From the NCBI GenBank assembly GCA_947683625.1, contig CANTUR010000193.1, forward strand, positions 4,278,001-4,342,000: a DNA stretch of 64,000 bases, given 5' to 3'. Source of the stretch: Mallotus nudiflorus. Its lineage: Eukaryota > Streptophyta > Magnoliopsida > Malpighiales > Euphorbiaceae. Under the pieces are notes generated by a model. It did not search any database and was not told the origin of the DNA. It worked only from the letters and a program-made list of their open reading frames with translations. How positions within the stretch are numbered: position 1 is the stretch's first letter; each line of letters opens with the position of its first letter. The translations under genes were made by a program, and so were the position numbers. This document shows positions 33,925 through 43,727 of this stretch, one piece after another.

Positions 33925-34875
33925 TTTCTTTTCCCTCATGACTGGCTTGTTTTCTCTCACAAAGTGTTTCCCATTTTCCTCACTTTTCTCACTCAAGTCA
34001 TTTGTAGCACTTGGCTCACTTTTTCCTTTTCTCTCAACTTCATAGGTTTCCCTCCCCACAACATTCGTTAATGAAGATGGAAAATCTTCACTTTGTTGAT
34101 TAGTGCACATGTCTTCAATAATTGCCTTTGGTGGTGAAGTTTCAATTTGACACTCTTCCTCATTGCCCTTTTTCTCAACTAGTTGCTCAACCAATTCACT
34201 GACTTCAACACCTTCACTTTCCTTGGATTCATACATCATTATTGTCTCCTCACAAATACGCACTTTCTTTTAATACTCCAAAGCTAGTTTAATTACAACC
34301 TTCAAAGAAATAGAAGATTCTAATTGCACTTCTTTCTTCAATCTCTTACCAATCTCGCACTTAAGCCCATTGATGAATTTTGTAACTTTTCACCTTTCAA
34401 ATTCACCTATATCACTTGCAATTACAAGCAACTTAAACTTTTTAACATAATCATCAACACATAACTCATCACCTTGTTTAAGCCTTTGTAATTTAAGACG
34501 AAATTTATCCCTAACTTCAGAAGGAATAAAATGTCTAGTCATTAATCTTTTCATTATTTCCCAATTTTTAATCTCACTAGGCCCATTCAAGCTCCACGAT
34601 GCCATCAAATCCTTCCACCATATAGCAGCATCACCCAAAAATTTACACGAAGCAGCTTTACACTTTTGGAAATCACTTAATTCAAGAGAGTCAAATATCT
34701 CCTCTATTTGTTGCACCCATTCCAAATAAATATAAGGATCGTCCCCACCAAGAAAATAAGGCACGTCCATAATAACCATACACAGATAATTTAGAAAAAA
34801 AAATACAAAAGAAACCCTCACAAAACACTCCCTTACGTGTTTACACTCAAGGATGTGAATGCTCTCGTGTTTCAC
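33925..34875 (-). pseudogene. gag of family B, second copy in composite
   Basis: Frames 34390-34875 and 33925-34263 carry the same capsid ('VPYFLGGDDPYIYLEWVQQI') and Glu-rich region ('EECQIETSPPKAIIEDMCTN') as the copy at 33427, separated by a stop/shift near 34270-34390. It ends abruptly at a Lys-run where the truncated LTR begins. Confidence 0.82.
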
Positions 34876-34988
34876 TCAAAAAAAAAAAATTTTTTGTTTT
34901 TTTTTTTCAAATTATGAAGAATTGAGAAGAAGAAAAGAATAGATAATACATGAAAATTAAAGGATACGTAACCAAACCTTGAAGTTTG

Positions 34989-35003
34989 GCTCTGATACCA
35001 AAC
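34989..35003 (-). promoter_or_regulatory. Primer-binding site in composite
   Basis: On the - strand TTTGGTATCAGAGCC directly follows the LTR end that occupies 35004-35034. Confidence 0.88.
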
Positions 35004-35034
35004 TGATACGAACCCTACCTATAATAGAGATAAA
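35004..35034 (-). repeat. 31-bp remnant of LTR 3' end fused to integrase
   Basis: Only TATCTCTATTATAGG...GTATCA of the LTR remains. The junction with pol shares TTATCT/TATCTC, a microhomology. Confidence 0.8.
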
Positions 35035-36278
35035 TCAGCAACATTAAATGTAGCACTTACACCATACTCACCGGGTAAGTCAATCTTATAAGCATTGTCA
35101 TTGATGCGCTCTAACACTTGGAAGGGTCCATCACCACGAGGCATCAACTTAGATTTCCTTTGAGTAGGAAACCTTTCTTTACGTAAATGTACCCAAACCC
35201 AATCACCTGGTTCAAATACAACTTTTATGCGCCCCTTGTTTGCATGTTTGGCATATTGCTCATTCTTTCTTTCAAGATTTGCTCGCACCTTTTCATGTAA
35301 GGACTTCACAAATTCTGCCTTCTTCTTTCCATCTAGATTTACTTGTTCACTCAAAGGTAAAGCAATCAAATCTAAAGGACTCAACGGAATAAAACCATAA
35401 ACAATCTCAAAAGGACAAAAATTGGTAGAAGAATGCACACTACGATTATATGCAAATTCAATATGTGGCAAGCAATCTTCCCATGATTTAAAATTATGCC
35501 TAACCATGGTTCTTAGTAATTGAGATAAAGTTCTATTAACTACCTCAGTTTGCCCATCGGTTTGTGGATGACAGGTTGTAGAAAATAAAAGTTTAGTGCC
35601 CAATTTACCCCACAAAGTCTTCCAAAAGTAGCTTAAAAATTTAGCATCTCTATCACTCACAATTGTTCTAGGCATGCCATGCAATTGAACAATCTCTTTA
35701 AAGAACAAATCCGCAACATGTTGTGCATCATTAGTTTTTCTACATGCTATAAAGTGAGCCATTTTAGAAAACCTATCTACAACAACATATATTGAATCAT
35801 GTCCTTGCCTAGTCCTAGGTAAACCAAGCATAAAATCCATGGAAATATCAATCCAAGGTGAACTAGGCACCGGTAAAGGCATATACAAACCATGTGGTTT
35901 TAACTTAGACTTAGCTTGTTTACACACAATGCACTTATCACAAATTCTAACAACATCTTTTTTCATGTTAGGCCAATAAAAGTGATCATGTAAAACATCT
36001 AAAGTCTTGGCTATACCAAAATGTCCCATTAAACCACCCTCATGTGCTTCACGAACAAGTAATTCACGCATAGAACAGTTAGGAACACACAACCGTTTCT
36101 CTTTAAACAAGTAACCATCATGCCTATAGAACTTTTCAAAAGCAATATTTTCACATGCATGATAAACACTACCAAAATCACTGTCATTCTCATATAGCTC
36201 TTTTATGTATTCAAATCCTAGCAATTTGGCATCTAAAGAAGCAAGTAAAGTATACCTTCTTGAAAGTGCATCAGCCAC
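35019..36278 (-). CDS. Integrase with RNase H tail, Reina-like Ty3/gypsy, open frame
   Basis: 419 codons, the longest intact frame in the window. The N-terminal zinc motif is H79, H86, C116, C119. The catalytic triad is D148 ('ISMDFMLGL'), D209 ('IVSDRDAKF') and E245 ('TDGQTEVVN'), with the D-x35-E spacing kept. The C-terminal part has 'GDWVWVHLRKERFP' and the GPF/Y-like 'RGDGPFQVLERIND'. It starts inside RNase H (MADALSRR is the RNase H end), so ATG 36278 is not a natural start. The last codons (after NVADLS) read into LTR sequence, so the tail and any chromodomain are lost. The core could be catalytically sound, but nothing indicates expression. Confidence 0.9.
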   Translation of the reverse strand: MADALSRRYTLLASLDAKLLGFEYIKELYENDSDFGSVYHACENIAFEKFYRHDGYLFKEKRLCVPNCSMRELLVREAHEGGLMGHFGIAKTLDVLHDHFYWPNMKKDVVRICDKCIVCKQAKSKLKPHGLYMPLPVPSSPWIDISMDFMLGLPRTRQGHDSIYVVVDRFSKMAHFIACRKTNDAQHVADLFFKEIVQLHGMPRTIVSDRDAKFLSYFWKTLWGKLGTKLLFSTTCHPQTDGQTEVVNRTLSQLLRTMVRHNFKSWEDCLPHIEFAYNRSVHSSTNFCPFEIVYGFIPLSPLDLIALPLSEQVNLDGKKKAEFVKSLHEKVRANLERKNEQYAKHANKGRIKVVFEPGDWVWVHLRKERFPTQRKSKLMPRGDGPFQVLERINDNAYKIDLPGEYGVSATFNVADLSLL

Positions 36279-36592
36279 AACATTCTCTTTACCTTGCTTG
36301 TATTTAATGACATAAGGAAATGACTCAATGAATTCACTCCACCTAGCATGTCATTTGTTAAGCTTATTTTGCCCCTTCAAGTGCTTCAAGGATTCATGAT
36401 CAGTATGTATCACGAACTCCTTAGGCAATAAATAATGCTGCCATGTCTCTAGAGCGCGAACTAAGGCATACATCTCTTTGTCATAAGTGGGGTACTTCAA
36501 GCTTGCACCATTTAACTTTTCACTAAAATAAGCAATTGGTTGTCCATCTTGCATTAGAACAGCCCCAATTCCAAAACCTTGTGCAAGGATCT
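36279..36592 (-). pseudogene. RNase H of Reina-like element, 5'-truncated
   Basis: 'AVLMQDGQPIAYFSEKLNGA' then 'YPTYDKEMYALVRALETWQH' and 'FVIHTDHESLKHLKGQ' (catalytic E and D present). A stop at about 36351 separates this from the connection to integrase. Its start is replaced by foreign sequence at about 36590, where an inverted gag scrap begins. Confidence 0.85.
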
Positions 36593-36670
36593 AAAAGTGT
36601 AGAGGAGTACCATCAAGCAATGGAGATAGCTATGATTAGAGCAAATATTGATGAAGACCGTGAGGCAAAC
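36593..36670 (+). pseudogene. Inverted gag scrap of another Reina-like element
   Basis: The + strand reads 'VEEYHQAMEIAMIRANIDED', matching the capsid C-terminal region of the family E gag at 47200 ('SVEEYYKEMEM'). It lies inverted between RNase H and a full family B LTR. Both borders are abrupt. Confidence 0.78.
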
Positions 36671-37517
36671 TGATACGAACCCTACCTATAAAAGAGATAG
36701 AACGCGCATCCAACTTTGAATATTAGCCCAAGGATCATCAAGGATAGTTGTGTTGATGGAGCTAAACCCCTTGCTTATTAAATTGAAGCAAGATACTTAG
36801 CTATTATAAGATGAAAAATCAAACAATTCTAAGTTTAATCTAACCTAGCAATTGTAATGAAAGGTAGAAGTGAAACAATTCAAGTAAACTTGCAAAGTTT
36901 CAAAAGAACAAAGTTTAAGGAAAAACCTTACTTTTAATATTTCAATCTTCTTTTTCTTTTTTTAAATTCGTATGTCATAGGGTTAGCCCTTATATAGGCA
37001 TGTAAACAACCTAATCCTTAAAGGAAAAGGTTCTATTCCTTATTCCTAAAGATACCTATATAGGAAAATCCTTAATTAAGGAGATTTCCTTTAAAATAGG
37101 ACAACTAATGACAACTAATGACAACTCATCTTTGAAAAGTCAAAATTGACAACTCATTACAATTCATGACAACTAAGCAAAATGACAACTCATGACAACT
37201 AAGCATTAAAGCATGCCATGTCACATGCCATGTCATATGTTGACCATTGACCATTGACTTTGACTTGTTGACTATTTGACTTTGACTTTGACTTGTTGAC
37301 TTTGACTTGGAATATTCTTGAATCTTCTCACATCTTCTAGAATCTTCTTGAATCTTCCTTATTGACTCCAAAATAGGAAAATAAATCAAAATTCGTCCAA
37401 TCAAGCTAATTAATTTCAGAATAGGAAATTAAGCTAATTAGCTTGAATTCTTCATATTCAGGCGTTGTTGATCCCTTCATATTCAGGCGTTGTTGATCCC
37501 TTTTAGGGTTCATATTA
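36671..37517 (-). repeat. Full family B LTR, middle of composite
   Basis: 847 bp with ten TTGAC motifs at about 37238-37312 and a TATATAAG at 36990-36997. It carries a 25-bp direct duplication of TTCATATTCAGGCGTTGTTG-ATCCC near its 5' end (37450-37500). The polypurine tract abuts at 37518-37534. Confidence 0.9.
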
Positions 37518-37702
37518 TTCCCTCCCTCTTGAAGATGATTCGCCCTCGAATCATAGCCATCTTCTAGAGTTGATAAATTTATAAATCCTCCAGGGTCAAA
37601 TACAAACACCTTTGTTGAAAGCCTCTCCTTTAAAGTAAGAATCCACAGAAGTAGCTTCAATATAGCTTGAACTTGATCGAATTTAGAACTTCAATACCAA
37701 AC
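37518..37702 (-). pseudogene. Pol-tail scrap with polypurine tract
   Basis: Encodes 'FDPGGFINLSTLEDGYDSRA', the same C-terminal tail as at 32250-32350. At 37692-37702 it joins to the first bases of a primer site (TTTGGTATTG), so everything between primer site and pol tail is missing. Confidence 0.75.
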
Positions 37703-37984
37703 TGATATGAACCCTACCTATAATAGAGATAGAACGCGCATCCAACTTTGAATATTAGCCCAAGGATCATCAAGGATAGTTGTGTTAATGGAGCTAAACC
37801 CCTTGCTTATTAATTTGAAGCAAGATACTTAGCTATTATAAGATGAACAATCACACAATTCTAAGTTTAATCTAACCTAGCAATTTTAATGAAAGGTAGA
37901 AGTGAAACAATTCAAGTAAACTTGCAAAGTTTCAAAGGAACAAAGTTTAAGGAAAAACCTTACTTTTAATATTTCAATCTTCTT
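37703..37984 (-). repeat. Truncated family B LTR, R-U5-like, second case
   Basis: 282 bp, starting at the same AAAGAAGATTGAAATATT as the copy 33643-33924. It is fused there to gag ('SIIHEEK' followed by an A-rich run). Confidence 0.8.
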
Positions 37985-37988
37985 TTTT

Positions 37989-38657
37989 TCACTTCTCTTC
38001 ATGAATAATGCTCTCCTCTACTTTATTAGTTTGATCACATAATTGATCCTCATGCTTCTTCTCATGATCACTTAACACCACTTCAGCATTAGCACCACTT
38101 TGATTATCAACCTTATTACTCAAACTCTCTCTATCTAAAGCAAGTGAAATTACATCATTCAAGGATAAATTAAGTTGCAATTGTACCACAAACATAAGAT
38201 CTTGTCTAATTACACTCTTAAGCCCATTTATGAATCTTTCAATTTTCTGCCCTTCAGACTCACCTAAATCACTTGCAATTACAAAAAACTTAAACTTTTT
38301 AGCGTAATCATCAACAGTTAACACATCCCCTTGTTTAAGTCTTTCTAATTTAAGATAAAATTTATTCCTAACATCATGAGGAATGAAATATCTAGACATT
38401 AACCTTTTCATTAACTCCCAATTTCTAACCTCATTTAACATAAAATCTTCCCACCATATAGCAGCATGACCCACAAATTTATTAGAAGCAAGTTTGCACT
38501 TTCTAAAATCACTTATCTGAAGAGAATCAAAAATCTCCTCCATTTGTTGTACCCATTTCAAGTAAACAAAAGGATCATCCCCACCAAGAAAATAAGGCAT
38601 GTCCATGCTAAAAAAAATAGTTTTGAATAGATATAGAGAAAAAAAAAATCCTCGCAA
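37989..38657 (-). pseudogene. gag of family B, open 5' part
   Basis: A 222-codon open frame. The likely true start is the internal ATG at 38606 ('MDMPYFLGGDDPFVYLKWVQ'), as in the other copies. The capsid region is uninterrupted to 'LALDRESLSNKVDNQSG' and ends at an A-rich junction with the truncated LTR. It is closest to the gag at 21501, while the copies at 33427 and 34772 form a second subtype ('DVPYF...LEWVQQIEE'). Confidence 0.85.
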
Positions 38658-38803
38658 AGCACTCCCTTACGTGTTTACACTCAAGGATGTGAATGCTCTC
38701 GTGTTTCACTCAATTTTTTTTTTCAATTTATGAAGAATTGAGAAGAAGAAAAGAATAGATAATACATAAAAAATAAAGGATACGTAACGAAACCTTGAAG
38801 TTT

Positions 38804-38819
38804 GGCTCTGATACCAAAC
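38804..38819 (-). promoter_or_regulatory. Primer-binding site in composite
   Basis: On the - strand TTTGGTATCAGAGCC follows the LTR end at 38820. Complement of initiator tRNA-Met. Confidence 0.88.
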
Positions 38820-39613
38820 TGATATGAACCCTACCTATAATAGAGATAGAATGCGCATCCAACTTTGAATATTAGCCCAAGGATCATCAAGGATAGTTGT
38901 GTTGATGGAGCTAAACCCCTTGCTTATTAAATTGAAGCAAGATACTTAGCTATTATAAGATGAACAATCACACAATTCTAAGTTTAATCTAACCTAGCAA
39001 TTGTAATGAAAGGTAGAAGTGAAACAATTCAAGTAAACTTGCAAAGTTTCAAAAGAACAAAGTTTAAGGAAAAACCTTACTTTTAATATTTCAATCTTCT
39101 TTTTTTCAAAAATTCGTTCAATATGTTTGTAGCCCTTATATAGGCATGTAAACAACCTATTCCTTGAAGGAAAAGGTTTTATTCCTTATTCCCAAAGATA
39201 CCTATATAGGAAAATCCTTAATTAAGGAGATTTCCTTTAAAATAGGACAACTAATGACAACTCATCTTTGAAAAGTCAAAATTGACAACTCATTACAATT
39301 CATGACAACTAAGCAAAATGACAACTCATGACAACTAAGCATTAAAGCATGCCATGTCACATGCCATGTCATATGTTGACCATTGACCATTGACTTTGAC
39401 TTATTGACTATTGACTTTGACTTTGACTTGGAATATTCTTGAATCTTCTCACATCTTCTAGAATCTTCTTGAATCTTCCTTATTGACTCCAAAATAAGAA
39501 AATAAATCAAAATTCGTCCAATCAAGCTAATTAATTTCAGAATAGGAAATTAAGCTAATTAGCTTGAATTCTTCATATTCGGGCACTTTTGATCCCTTTT
39601 AGGGTTCATATTA
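38820..39613 (-). repeat. Full family B LTR, one arm of head-to-head pair
   Basis: 794 bp, eight TTGAC motifs near 39377-39432. Its 5' end TAATATGAACCC (- strand) faces the next LTR across TTAA (39614-39617). Confidence 0.9.
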
Positions 39614-39617
39614 TTAA

Positions 39618-40255
39618 TAATATGAACCCTAAAAAGGATCAATAATGCCTAAATATGAAGAATTCAAGCTAATTAGCTTAATTTCCTATTCTGAAATTAA
39701 TTAGCTTGATTGGACGAATTTTGATTTATTTTCCTATTTTAGAGTCAATAAGGAAGATTCAAGAAGATTCTAGAAGATGTGAGAAGATTCAAGAATATTC
39801 CAAGTCAATAGTCAACAAGTCAAAGTCAATGGTCAATGGTCAACATATGACATGGCATGTGACATGGCATGCTTTAATGCTTAGTTGTCATGAGTTGTCA
39901 TTTTGCTTAGTTGTCATGAATTGTAATGAGTTGTCAATTTTGACTTTTCAAAGATGAGTTGTCATTAGTTGTCCTATTTTAAAGGAAATCTCCTTAATTA
40001 AGGATTTTCCTATATAGGTATCTTTGGGAATAAGGAATAAAACCTTTTCCTTCAAGGAATAGGTTGTTTACATGCCTATATAAGGGCTACAAACATGTAA
40101 AACGAATTTTTGAAAAAAAGAAGATTGAAATATTAAAAGTAAGGTTTTTCCTTAAACTTTGTTCTTTTGAAACTTTGCAAGTTTACTTGAATTGTTTCAC
40201 TTCTACCTTTCATTACAATTACTAGGTTAGATTAAACTTAGAATTGTATGATTGT
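39618..40255 (+). repeat. Inverted family B LTR, 3' end missing
   Basis: Begins TAATATGAACCC in + orientation and runs 638 bp to ...GAATTGTATGATTGT, where the R-U5 end is replaced by another inverted LTR piece. With 38820-39613 it forms a near-perfect inverted repeat of over 600 bp per arm. Confidence 0.88.
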
Positions 40256-40603
40256 ATGACAACTCATCTTTGAAAAGTCAAAATTGACAACTCATTACAA
40301 TTCATGATAACTAAGCAAAATGACAACTCATGACAACTAAGCATTAAAGCATGCCATGTCACATGCCATGTCATATGTTGACCATTGACCATTGACTTTG
40401 ACTTGTTGACTATTGACTTGGAATATTCTTGAATCTTCTCACATCTTCTAGAATCTTCTTGAATCTTCCTTATTGACTCTAAAATAGGAAAATAAATCAA
40501 AATTCGTCCAATCAAGCTAATTAATTTCAGAATAGGAAATTAAGCTAATTAGCTTGAATTCTTCATATTTAGGCGTTATTGATCCCTTTTAGGGTTCATA
40601 TTA
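40256..40603 (-). repeat. Family B LTR 5' fragment, right end of composite
   Basis: 348 bp of U3 in - orientation, ending at the target duplication. Six TTGAC motifs. It is the third LTR arm of the palindromic cluster. Confidence 0.87.
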
Positions 40604-40608
40604 TAATC

Positions 40609-41734
40609 TACATAGATAATAAATGCTAACACATCTTTTTTCTCTATTATTTAACAGGACCGAGATAATAACAAGAGCTGAAAAGAGAAGCATCACAGTA
40701 AGCACTAGCAAACAATTAAAAGTGAAAATAAAGCAAGGGCTATCAAGCTATTAGCACTTATAAAAATTATAGATTAATAGTCACAGTAAAAGCTATAGAA
40801 CTACAACTATGGAAACCTCAGTTGAAAGAATAATAAATACAACAAAATTTAATAAATAGCAAGGCAACCCAGACAGCTAAATAAAAGATAGAGGACAAAA
40901 GATGACATATCTAGCAATGATGATGACCCTAAATATAAGTCTCCAGACTATGAACCATAAGAATCATGTCTCCTTGAGAAAACCTAAATGGCCGAGGACC
41001 CTGAGTGCTAGACAAACCATCAGTACTAGTCCCCCATAGTGGAAGTCCTAACTTTAGTGGCCGCTGTGAAGTTACCTTAGATGTCTAAAATGATATCCTC
41101 TAGACCCTTAGGAATGTTAGGGAACTCCATATTATGCAAAGAAAATTAAAAATTTAAAAGTAAAAAATAGAGCAGAAAACACCTCGAAACTTAAAAAGGG
41201 TCAAAAAAAGACAAAACACACTCAGAGAAGGCTGGAAGAAGCTTCCTCAAACCTAAAACATGCACATCTTAAGTAGACTAAAGAGGGGGGGTGTGTGATC
41301 ATGTGCTCAGTACATGACCACATGCTCCACACACGCAGTCACTGCACTTCCTCCTTCTATGAGCTCCCATACAATTGTACGCGCACATTGAGACTTTACA
41401 CACTCATTTCTCTGGTCCTAAACCTCCATTTGAGCATAAGACATACATTGAACTCATAAAAAAAGTACATGAATATTGACTACATTTGTCCAAAGATACC
41501 ATATGCAACCTCACCATTTTAAAAAACTTAGCACCTCCCAAAACAAGAAAAATAGGGAAGAATCACTGAAAGGATATCTTGCTCAAGATCATTAAAATAA
41601 CATTTACAACTTAACAAATGATGACATCATCACCATTGCATTATTATTGCATCATCACTGCATCATCATCGATCAAGACCAAAAGGGGACACATGACATC
41701 AATTATAATGATCACAATAGTCTATCCACTTGAC
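40609..41734. other. Outer element 3' region, possible 5' part of antisense PMD gene
   Basis: Degenerate. A - strand frame starting at about 41131 (MEFPNIPKGLEDIILDI) may be the beginning of the antisense gene, but I cannot confirm it. A cluster of palindromic CATG/GTGC words lies at 41295-41400. Nothing else is clear. Confidence 0.4.
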
Positions 41735-42235
41735 GACCGAAAAGGTTATAGTGGTAATATCTTTCTATTTACTAACACCTGAAGAGGTTATAGTGGCAAT
41801 ATTTATCTGTTCGCCTGACACTTGAAGAGGTTATAGTGGCAGTATCGCCTAACACCCGAAGAGGTTATATAGTGGTAGTATCTATCTGTTCGTCTGACAC
41901 CAAAGAGGTTATAGTGGTAGTATCTACATGTTTACTTGACACCCGAAGAGGTTATACTGGCAATATCTACATGTTTGCCTGACACCCAAAGAGGTTATAG
42001 TGGCAATATCTACTCGCTTGACAACCGAAGAGGTTATAGTGGCAATATTTATCTATTCACCTAACACCAAAGGAGGTTATAGTGGTAGTATATGTTTACC
42101 TGATACTTAAAGAGGTTATAGAGGTAGTATTTATCTGTTTGCCTAACACCCAAAGAGGTTAATATGGTAGTATCTATTCGCCTATAGTATCTATTCACCT
42201 GACACCCAAAGAGGTTATAGTGGCAGTATCCCAAC
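41735..42235 (+). repeat. 43-46-bp tandem array, about 12 units, outer element
   Basis: Units read like CCTGACACCCGAAGAGGTTA, then TAGTGGCAGTATCTATCTGT and TCG. Copies vary in length. It lies just upstream of the polypurine tract of the outer 3' LTR, the same relative place as the unrelated 62-bp array of the inner element. Confidence 0.9.
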
Positions 42236-42356
42236 AATTGAATCATGACAGCACAACACTCAAGTAAGTACCTCTCTCCTCAGAAATGATTTTTTGCATC
42301 TTTGCATTTTCTTCATGTGTATTGACACTAGCATTAGGTGGTTATACAATACACGC

Positions 42357-42370
42357 AAAGCAGGGGCAAC
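42357..42370 (+). promoter_or_regulatory. Polypurine tract of outer Tat element
   Basis: AAAGCAGGGGCAAC abuts TGTCATACCTC. It compares well with AAAAGGGGGTAAT before the inner 3' LTR. Confidence 0.7.
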
Positions 42371-43727
42371 TGTCATACCTCAAATTTGATTATTGCAAAA
42401 AAGGTCCAATGATGAAATGAATCTTCAAAAAGACTAGAGTCTGCTCATTTGTAACACCTTTAAAGTGTGTAACCCTAAAATCCTAACCAACCACACTAGT
42501 GTGAGAAATCGATCATCGAGCCATTAAGTTATACTTCGATCTTATAAAATATGAATTATAATAATAGTAAGAGGCTTATTTTAATAATCTTCTATCGAAA
42601 TATATAGCTTGTTAAGGAGATGTTCATTTCATCAGATCGAGATCCAACTTTATGAAAAATGGAAATCGATTTTGATGAAATGGACTCCAAAAACACATCC
42701 GGAGGGCTCCAAAACCTTTGAAAATGGTCATCAAACCTAAGGATTAGTGTGTGTCGCTTAGAAGTGCGTGTGACGCCACGAACACCTCTAGGTGTCACAT
42801 GCTAAAAATCAAACCTAAACCAGGCAAAATAGACTTTGGAAATATATCCAAAAAGCTCCAAAACCTTTAGAAGTGGTCTTGGAATAGTCTAAAACAACCA
42901 AAGGATTAGTGCGTATCTCTCAAAAGTGCGCATAATTACCCCTAGGTGTCATGCACTAAAATCGACACCAAATTAGACAAAATGGACAGTGGAAATGCAT
43001 CCCAAAGGCCTAAAAATCTTAGGAACCAACCATAAAATAGCTTGAAAAAGCCCTAAATGGAGTGTGTAATGCACAAAAGTGCATGTAACTACATGCGAGC
43101 CCGCGAGGCCACGTGCTAATGCATGACCACGAACCAAGCACATAGTCATGCACACTTAGCATGGTCACGCTCTCTATCTTAGGGACGTGCATGTGGACAC
43201 ACCTATTCCCCTCTCTTCCTTACATTTTTCACTATAAATAGGCACCTCCACACCTTATTTTATGGGGGGGAGTAAGAGGAAACACACACACTTAAAAATC
43301 TATCCACTCGAAGGTGCTAGAAAATCGCTTTTAGATAATTTTAGCTCCCACTATGTTTTTCTTGGATTATTAAGTCTCCATTCCACCAAACCTAGCCTCA
43401 TCTTTATCAAAGCAAGCTTCAAAGGTATACAAACTAGCATCATTCTACATGTTATTTTGAACCTCTAGATGAGGAAATCTTAATAATCTCTTAAAGCTAA
43501 AACTTTAAAACTCACATAACCTCAGTCAAATTTGAGGACCACACAATCATTTTAACACATTTATTTTATCACACTACATTTTATTTTATTGTCACTAGCA
43601 TTTGTGAATATTATTGTGCTTGTTTGATGAGATTGGCAATTTGCATGTTATATGAACAAGTTATGCTTTATTTTGCTCATTTCATATCATCGTTTTGCAT
43701 CCTCTAGTTTTGAAACATGAAATCACA
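42371..43727 (+). repeat. 3' LTR of outer Tat element (family C), interrupted
   Basis: Starts TGTCATACCTCAAATTTGA after a polypurine tract. The beginning shares the pattern GG-CCAATGATGAAA with family A LTRs, so it is a distant relative. The U3 has three similar stretches of about 115-120 bp (CTCCAAAACCTTTAG-like starts near 42708, 42854 and 43004). A TATA box TATAAATA is at 43233-43240. At 43727 it joins the RT of the family E element, and the rest of the LTR is not securely found. Confidence 0.68.
43233..43240 (+). promoter_or_regulatory. TATA box of LTR C
   Basis: CACTATAAATAGGCACC is a strong plant TATA context, 860 bp into the LTR. Confidence 0.65.

Larger units (their letters stand above)
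31468..40603 (-). mobile_element. Composite of family B / Reina-like pieces, a single 9.1-kb insertion
   Basis: The left edge is the LTR end TGATACGAACCC (31468) and the right edge the LTR start ...GGGTTCATATTA (40603). TAATC flanks both (31463-31467, 40604-40608). Read on the - strand the order is: partial LTR (40256-40603), inverted LTR (39618-40255), full LTR (38820-39613), primer site, gag, R-U5-like LTR (37703-37984), pol tail, full LTR (36671-37517), inverted gag scrap, RNase H-integrase, 31-bp LTR end, primer site, gag, R-U5-like LTR (33643-33924), primer site, gag, full LTR (31468-32249). Order and junctions are read from the sequence; a one-step origin is inference. Confidence 0.8.

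Noticed and set aside
37126..40515. Repeated 83-92-codon frames (37126-37404, 39262-39525, 39706-39957, 40264-40515) as a conserved small protein
   Set aside because: They are the same stretch of LTR U3 read four times; similarity follows DNA repeat identity, the frame crosses the W-box array, and other LTR copies (56757, 20700) do not keep it open.
41735..42246. Open frame on the - strand in the 43-46-bp array (42061-42246) as a repeat protein
   Set aside because: Unit length is variable and not a multiple of three throughout, and the frame exists in only part of the array.
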